Part shown: piece after piece, positions 10,717 to 19,596 of the stretch
Position numbering within the stretch: position 1 is the stretch's first letter
Layout: each line of letters starts with the position of its first letter
Origin: Debaryomyces hansenii CBS767
Lineage: Eukaryota; Ascomycota; Pichiomycetes; Serinales; Debaryomycetaceae
Length of the DNA: 64,000 bases
Direction: 5' to 3'
NCBI RefSeq assembly: GCF_000006445.2
Contig: NC_006047.2
Location: 1,116,001-1,180,000, forward strand
Made by a program: the position numbers and the translations under genes
The notes under the pieces: model-generated
Databases searched by the model: none
What the model was told of the DNA's origin: nothing
What the model saw: the letters and a program-made list of their open reading frames with translations, nothing else

Positions 10717-12417
10717 CTATTGCTTAGCATCGGAGCTGAAAGAATCATCTTGGCCACGAGGGGCTTCGGTCATTCTGTCTTGAACTAACTTAGTGGTATC
10801 AATTTCACCATGATATCTTTCAGCGATCTCTTCCAAGGTCTTTCTCTTGGTTTCTGGGATTAATAATGAGGTAAAGATACCAATCAACATGAATAATGCA
10901 AAGATTTCCATAACATGAGGTAAGAAACAGTTCTTATCATCGGCAGCACAGCCGTGGTTAATTAAAGTACCAATACAGGTTTGAGCAATGATAGCACCGA
11001 CTTTACCAGAAGCGGCTGAAATACCATGAGCAGAAGATCTATATCTGGTTGGGAAAACTTCACCAGGGACGATGAAGGTAGTAGTATTTGGACCGAAATT
11101 TTGGAAGAATTGACATAAGACATATAAGGCTAATAAACCATTAGTCGTCTCGTTCTTCAATTTATCATAACCAAACCCGATAGCACATAATAAAATAGTC
11201 AAGATAACGAAACCACCGATTTGAATTGGTTTACGACCAATAATGTCAACAGTGGCAACAGTGGCCCAGTAACCTGGCAAGGAACCGGCACAAACTAAAA
11301 TTAAGTTACCAGCAGCAGAGTTGTATAAAACATCATACACATTGTCACCACCGGCGTAACCAATGGTTTGTAAAATGGTAGCAGTGTTTAAACCTAAACC
11401 ATAATAAGCAACATCCAACATAAACCAAGAACCAGCAGTACCGATTAAAATCTTACCGTATCTCCATTGACCGAAATGCTTCCAGAATTCAACGAAAGAA
11501 GCCTTTGGTGGAGCAATGTCAGCGGCAGCCTTGTCAAGGACAACTTCAGCTTCAACAACTTTTTCAAGGTCATCATGTTCATCAACATCTAAGTGGTATC
11601 TTGGGGATTCAGCAATGGTCAATCTGTAGTATAAGGCAATGACACCTGGAACACAACCGAAACCAACGACAATTCTCCACATTTGGTCACAAGCCTTTTG
11701 ACAAGTAGCATCACAGTCGGCAATTTTGGTGGCAGAGTCAATAGTAGCACCAATCAATTGATTTTTGTAACCGGCAACGCAGACAATGGTAACAATACCG
11801 GCTAAAATTTGGCCAAGACCTTGGTTAGAGAAAACAGCACCCATAATGGCACCTCTCCATTTCGTGGTAGCGAATTCAGAAGAAATAATGGACGATAATG
11901 GATAATCACCTCCAATACCGATACCCATAATGATTCTCAATACGGAGAAGATTGCCACAAAGTTCACACCAGGGGCTTCACCAAGACAACATTGGAAAAT
12001 GGTGGCTGCAATCATCACAATCAATTCCAAACCATAAATCTTTTTACGACCAACGACATCAGCCATAATACCAAACCCTAATTGACCGATAACGGTACCA
12101 ACCGAGGTTGAAACTTTAATCAAGGTAGTGGTGGAATCTGGCATAACACCAGACCAGTACACATACGATAATATAGTAACAGACAAGTTAATCGCGAAAA
12201 TATCGTATGAATCAGTCATGAAACCAACACCGGCAATCATGATCATCTTTATTTGGGTCCATCCAAATCCAGCATTATCAATATCTTCCAATGCCAATCT
12301 TCTTCTTTCCAATGGGTCTTCAATGTGGGCGTACTTTCCGATGTAATCTTTGAAAGCGGTCTTACCACCCGAGTTAGACACTTCGTGAGCTTGGATTTCT
12401 TGAGTAATACTGCTCAT
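10717..12417 (-). CDS. PHO84: PHO84-type high-affinity phosphate:H+ symporter
   Basis: Encodes 566 residues of the major facilitator superfamily with twelve predicted membrane segments and a long central cytoplasmic loop (about residues 250-320). The first half carries the MFS motif GFGIMADVVGRKKIYG and a GGDYPLSS motif typical of Pho84-type phosphate porters. The second half has a VDIIGRKPIQIGG repeat and a PGEVFPTRYRSSAHG motif. It imports inorganic phosphate across the plasma membrane and in yeast also senses phosphate. Strong codon bias points to high expression. Two CACGTG boxes upstream fit Pho4 control. Cys-rich CDATCQKACDQ in an extracellular loop is notable but I attach no function to it. 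Confidence 0.93.
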   Translation of the reverse strand: MSSITQEIQAHEVSNSGGKTAFKDYIGKYAHIEDPLERRRLALEDIDNAGFGWTQIKMIMIAGVGFMTDSYDIFAINLSVTILSYVYWSGVMPDSTTTLIKVSTSVGTVIGQLGFGIMADVVGRKKIYGLELIVMIAATIFQCCLGEAPGVNFVAIFSVLRIIMGIGIGGDYPLSSIISSEFATTKWRGAIMGAVFSNQGLGQILAGIVTIVCVAGYKNQLIGATIDSATKIADCDATCQKACDQMWRIVVGFGCVPGVIALYYRLTIAESPRYHLDVDEHDDLEKVVEAEVVLDKAAADIAPPKASFVEFWKHFGQWRYGKILIGTAGSWFMLDVAYYGLGLNTATILQTIGYAGGDNVYDVLYNSAAGNLILVCAGSLPGYWATVATVDIIGRKPIQIGGFVILTILLCAIGFGYDKLKNETTNGLLALYVLCQFFQNFGPNTTTFIVPGEVFPTRYRSSAHGISAASGKVGAIIAQTCIGTLINHGCAADDKNCFLPHVMEIFALFMLIGIFTSLLIPETKRKTLEEIAERYHGEIDTTKLVQDRMTEAPRGQDDSFSSDAKQ

Positions 12418-12821
12418 CCTTTTTCTTATCTTATGATTGTCTTAGACTTAAAAATTATTCTTGCAATATGGACATTTTGCTTCATTTAAATATTTTTCTT
12501 GTCAATAAAAGAAATGTCCGAAATTCTATTGCATCTCGTGGGCCATATACAGAATTAGGATATTAATTAATGGTTTTATTAGCGCCTGATAGCGCCGTTA
12601 TGATATTACGAAACTGCTGCGCGACATTACAAAACCCTCAATACTCCTTTACCTGGATTCAACTTACTTATTAATGGCTCTACTACACCCTCTGACAATT
12701 AATTTCTACAATGCTATATAAGCTGTCACAGTTCAATCTTTGTCCTGAGATGTCAAAAACTATAATACCTTGGCCTTGATCGTTTTCTTGGATTTTGAAG
12801 TCAAATCCGTCTATTTTCCAC

Positions 12822-12827
12822 CACGTG
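12822..12827. promoter_or_regulatory. Pho4-type CACGTG site, proximal
   Basis: CCACGTGG lies about 405 bp upstream of the PHO84 ATG. The flanks lack a 5' T, which favours Pho4 over Cbf1 binding in yeast. PHO84 is the classical Pho4 target induced by phosphate starvation. Site identity is a motif call. Confidence 0.55.
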
Positions 12828-13193
12828 GAGTCCCCATATAGCATTTGGTCGTACGAGGTTTAGTTGCAGCTAAAATTACCAGCGAAATTAGTACACGTTT
12901 AGTGGTATCCGCACGAAAATTAAAAGATTTCTTGATAAACGTGGTGATAATAGCCACTTTCTTAGCACGCAGGACATTCACGTTCGTTATAATGGTCACG
13001 CGATCGAATATTTCATCGTCGCCAAGCAACCGAAGTATGCAGGTTGCCAAGATTGGGATGAGATGAGGCACGGGCTCGAGAATTTCGCAACTCGATTACT
13101 TCGTTGAGCAACACACCACAAGACCTATAGTCGAGATGGTAATAGTCGCGTGATCTGTCACATGTAATTGAGAAGAAATTGGCAAATTTTTAC

Positions 13194-13199
13194 CACGTG
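13194..13199. promoter_or_regulatory. Pho4-type CACGTG site, distal
   Basis: A second exact CACGTG, in the context ACCACGTGAT, lies about 780 bp upstream of the PHO84 ATG. Paired sites give cooperative Pho4 activation in S. cerevisiae PHO promoters. A CACGTT half-match on the minus strand near 12940 and another on the plus strand near 12979 may be weaker sites. Confidence 0.45.
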
Positions 13200-13889
13200 A
13201 TTTCATTAGCCAGAGAAGACGCGCGATGTACTGGTTGGTAGGCCCATGAGCATGCCTACAAGGCCACATGTATTGGCGTATTGTTAGAGACTCGTAGGCA
13301 CTCGTATCGTGTGGTTTTATTAGATGTGCAAAGTATGAGTGATACATTTCTTCGTTGCAAGTGAAGAATTTGACATGTCGGAATACTCAATTAAGCTGAA
13401 TATTGGAGGAGATGCCGTGGCTGATTGATAATAGTAAGTAGTATATAGTTGTAGCGCGCCTTTCGTGAGCTCGTGGGGTCATTAGTCCTGTCAATGTATA
13501 GTCCTGGGAGTGATAGATTACGAGGATCGCGTGGGCAAGGCATCAAAAAGAATTGGCTTCGGTAAGGGTAGCGAACTATCCAGTAACAGTGTATTGGTCG
13601 ATAAGGAATGATCTCGTGGGCTCCAGATGTGCATAAGGCGTTGTTATACGAGGATGCATGAATTATTAGCTTGAGGTGCTCGTCTCATATTGCATAGGAA
13701 GTATTTTTTGTGGACGGACGGTGACACACACATGCTGTCACAAATTTCGATTAAGCCGCAGAGCGAGACGCACAACATCGTGTATATGTCGCGATAATGT
13801 CTCATATATAACCCGTGATATATCGCGTGATATATAAATGTCTTTTGAACTGTGTCGCGCAATATCTTTTTTTTGACATTTCTTTTATA

Positions 13890-14370
13890 TCACCTGATCA
13901 TTGAAAGTGTTCCCTTCCCTTCGGGCGAGTGGGACTTCAAGCGAAGGCTGAACGGATAAATGTCTTGGTGAAGGAGATTGCGACAATTATGTCGGTTGAC
14001 CCAAAACGGTTACTCGAAAAGCGGTTGCGGAGTTTCTCCTCCCATTCTTTCTGGCACATTGTGCCTCACACAAAAGGTTTGTCGATCGGTGTTTAAATCC
14101 TAGATCCTGGCTTCTTTATCTTTGGATCTTCCATGCTAAACACCGTGTAGCTTAATCTCCTCATCAAGCCCAGTGAAGTGTCTAGAGGGTGATTAGGGCC
14201 CTCAAACGCCAGCAATGGATCATTACGGTGCTATGTTCGGTTAGATGGAAGCCCGCCTTTCGGAAAATTTGCGGTGCACGTATGTCCGGATTATTCCCTC
14301 AGTCCGTTCGGCGCGCCTTTAAGATGAGTAACACTTCTATATAAATATGGAACCCTTTTCACCATTTTTT
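13890..14370 (+). ncRNA. Candidate structured RNA locus (unproven)
   Basis: A GC-richer island inside AT-rich DNA. From 13887 to 14355 there is no run of four or more T on the plus strand, then TTTT at 14356 and TTTTTT at 14364. Several perfect inverted repeats occur: nested stems 14087-14095 with 14137-14145 (9 bp) and 14102-14107 with 14124-14129 (6 bp), and small hairpins at 13981-13994, 14053-14065, 14185-14203 and 13918-13947. A TTTTATAT element lies at 13883. This pattern fits a Pol III-type structural RNA of about 450 nt. I could not match it to SRP, RNase P, MRP, U1-U6, U3 or telomerase RNA motifs. It may instead be a complex promoter for the next gene. Confidence 0.25.
14338..14345 (+). 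promoter_or_regulatory. TATA box of the 53-residue gene
   Basis: TATATAAA lies 78 bp before the ATG at 14423, with an A/C-rich CACAATG start context. This is the layout of a strongly transcribed TATA gene. Confidence 0.5.
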
Positions 14371-14422
14371 ACCATCGTTGTGTTCTCTATTATACTAAAC
14401 TCATATATATTACATTATCACA

Positions 14423-14584
14423 ATGATTTCTAACCCAACTACTCCTGCTGCTAAATTAACCGCTCCAGAAAAGGAAGCTATGATCATGAAAGAGATCAGA
14501 TCCAACTCAGTCAAGTACGACTCCAAGTTCGAAGGTTCTTTCTTCGGTAACATCTTTGGTTTCTCACTCAGAAGCTCTAACTAA
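14423..14584 (+). CDS. Small 53-residue protein, unknown function
   Basis: An ATG in good context (CACAATG) opens 53 codons. Codon choice is that of highly expressed yeast genes: ACT, GCT, CCA, GAA, AAG, TTC and GGT dominate and CTG is absent. A strong TATA box precedes it. The predicted protein starts with a Ser/Thr/Pro/Ala-rich arm (MISNPTTPAAKLTAPEKEA), continues with a charged amphipathic helix (MIMKEIRSNSVKYD) and ends with an aromatic Gly-rich patch (SFFGNIFGFSLRSSN). It has no signal peptide or clear membrane span. I do not recognise it. Its size falls below common annotation cut-offs, so it may be unannotated, but codon bias and promoter make it a credible abundant microprotein, perhaps conditionally induced. 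Confidence 0.65.
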   Translation: MISNPTTPAAKLTAPEKEAMIMKEIRSNSVKYDSKFEGSFFGNIFGFSLRSSN

Positions 14585-14978
14585 TTATGCTTTTTGCTGC
14601 TTTCACACTTACATGGGTCACATACTATCATTGGTTTTGGGTTCGCATTGACCAATGCAGGTATTTTAATTTTAATGTTTATACGAATTTTTATATAACG
14701 TGCTTCTATTAAGAAGATTTCACGAGGTTGCTACTAATTTTAATGATATACTATAGATTGTTTTACAACATACTTTTGTAAGTTACTTCTATGACTTCTT
14801 TTAATGATGTCTCTGAATCAACCGATTCGGGGACAGAAATCTTGCATCTCGGAAAACTTTTTTTCTCCTTTTGCGCCCCTCTTTACGATTACTGCGAGTG
14901 TTCATACACATCTTCATTTGCAGCCACATCTTACCGCACATTCGTCCGAAATTATACCCTATAACCAATAGAACATAT
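14585..14978. other. Intergenic between convergent genes
   Basis: About 390 bp separating the small gene from the 3' end of the F-box gene. It holds AT-rich 3' untranslated sequence and a C/T-rich stretch near 14860-14960. Short frames on both strands lack coding bias. Confidence 0.35.
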
Positions 14979-16943
14979 CTACCCATCAATATTGAACCCG
15001 ACCCTCACCCGCTCATTAAACCATCTATCGATACCATCGCGAGGGGTAACCTGGAGCAGTTCGCCTTGGCACTCAAAAACGCATTTGTTTATTCTAATGT
15101 ACTTCAAGTGTTTATTATACTGTAAGTATAATAGGGCTGCATGCTGAACCCCAAACCATTCAACATATACTGTTGGGTGCACCATTTCTAGACCAAGGTG
15201 TGGAGCCCCACCTGCATGCGAACCAATGACATCAAGCATTGTTAGCTTTGGCAAACTGCCAATCAACTTAATCACCTTCTCAGAACTATTTATATCACTA
15301 GGGTTGATTCTAAGGCTTCTTAAGTTGAGACAATTGCTTAACTCTTCATAGAAAAAATTTGAAGGAATTGGAATGCTTAGGTCGCAAAATGCATTTTCTT
15401 CTTTTGTTTCAATGGAAAGTTTTATCAAAGTTTCGCATTTATTCTTCGAAATTATTGCATTCGAGTAAGCACTATAAAATTCATTTATATCATTATCAAA
15501 TGATTTAAGTTTACTTTGATTATACCTTATGGTTAGGTCTAATGATTTCAACCTATCACTAGATATCAGTTTTAAAAATTTGGGGACGCTATCAGTAAGG
15601 GATTCTCGATAATCGATGCATAAATGCTGCAAAGTAGATAAATATGGAGCGATCTTGACAATAAAACTAGTTTGTAGATGGTTGATTAATTCATCTGGAT
15701 TACTAACTACTGTTTTTATTCTCTGATATTCAGATATGTTTTTCAATTCCAACGTTTTCAAATTGGCAAGATTGACAGAATTTATCAATGTTTGTGAATC
15801 GTCTGGTGTGAGCAAGCAATTATTAAACAGCAAAATTGATAAACTATTTAAATATTTCAACTCACTCCGCACAAATAGTGATTGGATGGTTCCCAAATCT
15901 AGTTCGTTTAATTCTGATACTTCGCTGCTGGTGACCAAATTTTGAAATGGTGGCACTAGAACACTAATATCTTTATCAAATCGCGATAATTTCAAAATTT
16001 TTAAATGATCACTTATAATATCTGGTTTGCAACTAATTAATAAGCTGTTAATAATCTTAACGAGCCTATTAGAATTTTGAAACGGTCTAATTTGAAAATT
16101 GATTATATTAGGAAACTTCAACAGCCGAGTGGTACCTTCGCTATCATGAGAGTTATAAGAATCATATTCAATTTTGCTTGGTGAGTGTAATTCCGTTAAA
16201 TAATTGCTAAACTTAATATTCAACACCAATGTCGTTATCGACTGGTAATTCGGTAGCATTTCTAAGTACTCCAATCTGAAATTATCATTAAGCCAAATCA
16301 ACTCTTTCAAATGACTTAATTTTCCAAAAAACAAACTCAAGTTATCGTTCAATTCATAGTCATACACGTTTAATGAATCTGGTAAGTCAATGCATTGAAT
16401 CTTTCGAATATATGGATAAGTTACATTCGGACCAAAATTATTGTAGTTGACCGTATCATCCTCAAGCGACTGATGTAGTCTTATATAGTGATGCAAGAAT
16501 CGTTTGAAATTATAAGGGCTCTTTATATATGAGCACGAAAAATCTTCATATTCATTGAAATCGTCAATCGAAATATAATGCCTGAAGCTATATTCTTTGT
16601 TGAACTGACTGTAGTTCTGGTCAACAATTATGTGTTGATATAATCTTGGGATAGTAGATGAATACATCGCTCGGTTTGTTCTTAGCAAACTCAAGCAATC
16701 AAATTGCGACAATTGATTTGCAATCTTTAATCTTATTTCAAATGGCAACTTGTCCAACGAGACATCTTTATCCTGTTTAGAGATATGTTCCTTATTCATG
16801 TATTTCCTTAATTCATCTATCGAATGACTTGACCTTGGTCTATATAAATCATGTTGATCTGAATTCGAGCAACAATCTACTCTTGATTCAAACGGTAATT
16901 TCGAATTAGTTTCCCTAAGATCCATTTGATAATTCAACAGCAT
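14979..16943 (-). CDS. F-box / leucine-rich-repeat-like protein
   Basis: Encodes 654 residues. An F-box occurs at about residues 64-105, beginning LDKLPFEIRLKIANQLSQFDCLSLLRTNRAMY and followed by a PRLYQHIIVD strand, the typical end of fungal F-box domains. The rest is Leu/Asn/Ser-rich with irregularly spaced LRR-like segments (for example LSHLKELIWLNDNF, NLKTLELKNIS, CLNLRSLRINP and LPKLTMLDVIG). F-box proteins bind Skp1 and bring substrates to SCF ubiquitin ligases, or form Skp1-only complexes. Yeast ROY1 and YDR306C are possible relatives but I cannot choose. A second ATG at codon 7 is an alternative start. Codon use is unbiased, suggesting low expression. Confidence 0.7.
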   Translation of the reverse strand: MLLNYQMDLRETNSKLPFESRVDCCSNSDQHDLYRPRSSHSIDELRKYMNKEHISKQDKDVSLDKLPFEIRLKIANQLSQFDCLSLLRTNRAMYSSTIPRLYQHIIVDQNYSQFNKEYSFRHYISIDDFNEYEDFSCSYIKSPYNFKRFLHHYIRLHQSLEDDTVNYNNFGPNVTYPYIRKIQCIDLPDSLNVYDYELNDNLSLFFGKLSHLKELIWLNDNFRLEYLEMLPNYQSITTLVLNIKFSNYLTELHSPSKIEYDSYNSHDSEGTTRLLKFPNIINFQIRPFQNSNRLVKIINSLLISCKPDIISDHLKILKLSRFDKDISVLVPPFQNLVTSSEVSELNELDLGTIQSLFVRSELKYLNSLSILLFNNCLLTPDDSQTLINSVNLANLKTLELKNISEYQRIKTVVSNPDELINHLQTSFIVKIAPYLSTLQHLCIDYRESLTDSVPKFLKLISSDRLKSLDLTIRYNQSKLKSFDNDINEFYSAYSNAIISKNKCETLIKLSIETKEENAFCDLSIPIPSNFFYEELSNCLNLRSLRINPSDINSSEKVIKLIGSLPKLTMLDVIGSHAGGAPHLGLEMVHPTVYVEWFGVQHAALLYLQYNKHLKYIRINKCVFECQGELLQVTPRDGIDRWFNERVRVGFNIDG

Positions 16944-17354
16944 TGTAATAAATAATAATTACGGATTTTACTATTACTGGGGTAGTATTTATTACTCTGT
17001 GACCTAGAAACTGGAACTCCGTCACGTTCAAATTGATTTTGACTTATCTTAAAACGGTTCTGCCAGTAAGAACGTCACTTTATACCACTAATACTCAATA
17101 ATAAATCTACCGGTTTGAATATTTCGTTATGCTTAAATTACAAATATGCATTAAGTATTCTGGAGACTTCAAACTGTATTCTAGTAGGTATAGCAAATGT
17201 CGTAGAAAACTTATCATTTCCTTATCTAAAGGCCATGATCCCATTATATGTGGAGAGTGTGCGCGGCTCATGAATACTTGTGACGGGTAGATTTATTTGT
17301 TAGTCTGATAAATATACAAGCATTCAACTGAAGATACAATCAGATTAGATCAAT
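16944..17354. other. Divergent promoter, F-box gene and SEC2
   Basis: About 410 bp of AT-rich DNA between two divergent genes. No strong motif stands out apart from a GTCACGTTC segment near 17021, which is a weak E-box-like match. No RNA gene was seen. Confidence 0.35.
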
Positions 17355-19298
17355 ATGACGGAAACTACTGATATTGTAAACATGGATGATAGATTGACCG
17401 AGGAAGTTACTCTGTTGTCCACGAAGCTAGTTACCGCTGTTGCGAAACAACTGGAATTGGAAGAGAAATTATTACACATGCATAGAGATAATGGCCAGTT
17501 AAAACAGAAATTGAGTAAGTTAGGTGATATTGAAACCAAATACAATGAAGTGGTCCCAAAATATGAAGAGATTAAGAAGGACCATGAAAAAATGAAGGAG
17601 TTAAAACTTACGGCGGAAGCGCAAAACACTAAATTGCTGGCAGAAGTCGAAGATTTAACAGCGTCGTTATTCAATGAAGCCAACGAAATGGTTAGTAACG
17701 CATCGAGAGAGGCATATAACTTCAAAGTGAAGAACCGTAAATTGAACGAAGAGATTGAGGAGAAGAACACTATTATAGATAATTTGCAAGACCAATTGAA
17801 AGACTTGAAGCAATTGTTTTTCAGAATCGAGGAACAACACAAGCTTACATTTTCAGGAAACGGTACTCCTAAGCTAGAGCAATCAAAGAATTTGGATGAT
17901 CAATACAAGAATGACACAGGGGAAGATGCAGATAATGACCTCCAGAGGTATACGAAGCAATTAGAAACTATTATTTATTCACCGAATGTGGGCGCGGTGA
18001 GATTTGATTTATCACAGTATCAACAAGACTTCAAGATATTCATATACACTATAATCAAGCCAGAATTCCATATGGACTTGACGACTTTAAAAAATTTGAA
18101 GTTCTTTAGAACTGTGTGGAGTGAAGAATTGGAAAATAGCTTTCCTATTATTCCAAACTTGGCCAATTCGAATTTTATAAATAGATGGCAGAAGGGAAAG
18201 AACTTCTGGAACCTTATTGTGGAAGGCAAAGCAGTTATTGAACCAATAAGCGGTGTTAATGAAACCTTTAAATTGGCCTATAAAGGAGATAAGCTTAGCA
18301 AAGATGTACCTGTTGCCATTAAGGATCCTTGTAGTTTTTGCGGCCAATCAAAAGATGATATTTTGGAACACTCAAGACTATATTCGTTGAAATTGTTGAA
18401 TCCAGATTCGTCAAGTGTTACTGCTGAAACTCAGGAGGTAATCGTGAGTTATCCGTTATGTAACTATTGTCTTATAAAGTTGAGAACTATTTGCGACTTC
18501 TTTGCGAAAATAAGGCTCATTAGCAAAAATGTATACAAATTGAAGCAAAGTAATCAGTTTGAAGAGCCAACCACCCCTAATTTCCAGTTCAAGAGATCGT
18601 TTAATAGTTCGAGTGATTTGGAAGTCAATAGCTCTCCTAAGAAAAAACAAGTTCTCACGAAAGAAGAAGAGGAAATTGAAGAATGCAAGGTTATGAAATT
18701 ATACTGTATGTTAAATTTAATTAGAAGCAAGATATTCTGGAGTAAACTAGGGTTCTGGGACAACGTGGAAAATGTGCATGAGATAAACGTTGAAGACTTG
18801 CATCATGAGGTTTTTAGGTCCCTCATAAGACACCCTGCCCAGGAAAATGACTACTCTGATAGCCAACCTGGTACCCCGACGCCTATGACGCAACCAGATT
18901 CTACAACTACCACCACTAGTGTGCCCGAACTGGGAGTGAATGATACTACAAAGAACACTAATGACGGCTCAAGTAACGCTGAAGATAATGATAAACCTAA
19001 ATCTACAAAAGCCACCCCATTTAAACCAACGAACCCCCACGATCTGTTTGCACAGAAAGATGAAGCAAACTCTTCTAAAAAAGAATTGGATCCTCCGTCA
19101 GATAAAGACAATGACGAGTTTGCTGATACTTCCGAGAGTTTCCAGGACTCTGAAGACCAAGTAATAGAGAACGACTCCGCTGACAACAAGGCTCAGCTTG
19201 GCCGTAAGAATTCTAGATCAAAACAATTTAAGCAGAAAATAGATAGTGATCTAGATCAGACATTGCAGATGCTTCAAGAAAGTATAAATGATGAATAG
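17355..19298 (+). CDS. SEC2: SEC2 guanine-nucleotide exchange factor for Sec4
   Basis: Encodes 647 residues. Residues about 15-160 form a long coiled coil. Within it lies the Sec2 exchange segment, starting near residue 97 with VEDLTASLFNEANEMV and continuing with SREAYNFKVKNRKLNEE, the part that opens Sec4. After a linker, a second domain (about 190-480) contains CxxC-type pairs (CSFC and CNYC), and the C-terminal third is acidic and Ser/Thr-rich, as in the Sec2 tail that binds Ypt32, phosphoinositide and Sec15. Sec2 activates the Rab Sec4 on secretory vesicles for transport to bud tips. It is followed in the same direction by the formin BNI1, and the two are also neighbours in S. cerevisiae. 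Confidence 0.93.
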   Translation: MTETTDIVNMDDRLTEEVTLLSTKLVTAVAKQLELEEKLLHMHRDNGQLKQKLSKLGDIETKYNEVVPKYEEIKKDHEKMKELKLTAEAQNTKLLAEVEDLTASLFNEANEMVSNASREAYNFKVKNRKLNEEIEEKNTIIDNLQDQLKDLKQLFFRIEEQHKLTFSGNGTPKLEQSKNLDDQYKNDTGEDADNDLQRYTKQLETIIYSPNVGAVRFDLSQYQQDFKIFIYTIIKPEFHMDLTTLKNLKFFRTVWSEELENSFPIIPNLANSNFINRWQKGKNFWNLIVEGKAVIEPISGVNETFKLAYKGDKLSKDVPVAIKDPCSFCGQSKDDILEHSRLYSLKLLNPDSSSVTAETQEVIVSYPLCNYCLIKLRTICDFFAKIRLISKNVYKLKQSNQFEEPTTPNFQFKRSFNSSSDLEVNSSPKKKQVLTKEEEEIEECKVMKLYCMLNLIRSKIFWSKLGFWDNVENVHEINVEDLHHEVFRSLIRHPAQENDYSDSQPGTPTPMTQPDSTTTTTSVPELGVNDTTKNTNDGSSNAEDNDKPKSTKATPFKPTNPHDLFAQKDEANSSKKELDPPSDKDNDEFADTSESFQDSEDQVIENDSADNKAQLGRKNSRSKQFKQKIDSDLDQTLQMLQESINDE

Positions 19299-19596
19299 AT
19301 ATATATAGTCTGTTTAATATACTTAAAAACGTCTCCTAAAGTAAAAGCGTAATTCCACCCAAAGGGTAATTTTTTTTGTTTTGTGACGCGCCCATTTAAG
19401 TTAAGCAAGCGCTGTTTAATCCAAATTTATCTTAGTTGAAACAAGAAGCGCTTTGACTGTATAGATAATTATTGATTTCATATTTATCTATTACAAGCAA
19501 TCAAGTAAGATTAATCTACAGAAGTCAAATTACATTTGGCATACGTTCTATCGTAGATTGTGAAATCTAAAGATTACTTGAACAGCTTGACACATC

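Larger units (their letters stand above)
12418..13880. other. Gene-poor PHO84 upstream region
   Basis: About 1.46 kb with no convincing reading frame. It contains two CACGTG boxes, a recurring CTCGTGGG-like motif (near 12534, 13468 and 13612), and two consecutive CGTGATATAT units near 13811-13835 that give clustered TATA-like sequence. The remainder looks like ordinary AT-rich regulatory DNA shared between PHO84 and whatever lies to the right. Confidence 0.45.

Noticed and set aside
14213..14230. GGATCATTA similar to the 3' end of 18S rRNA and to U3 box A
   Set aside because: Only about nine bases match and the flanks share nothing with rRNA or U3.
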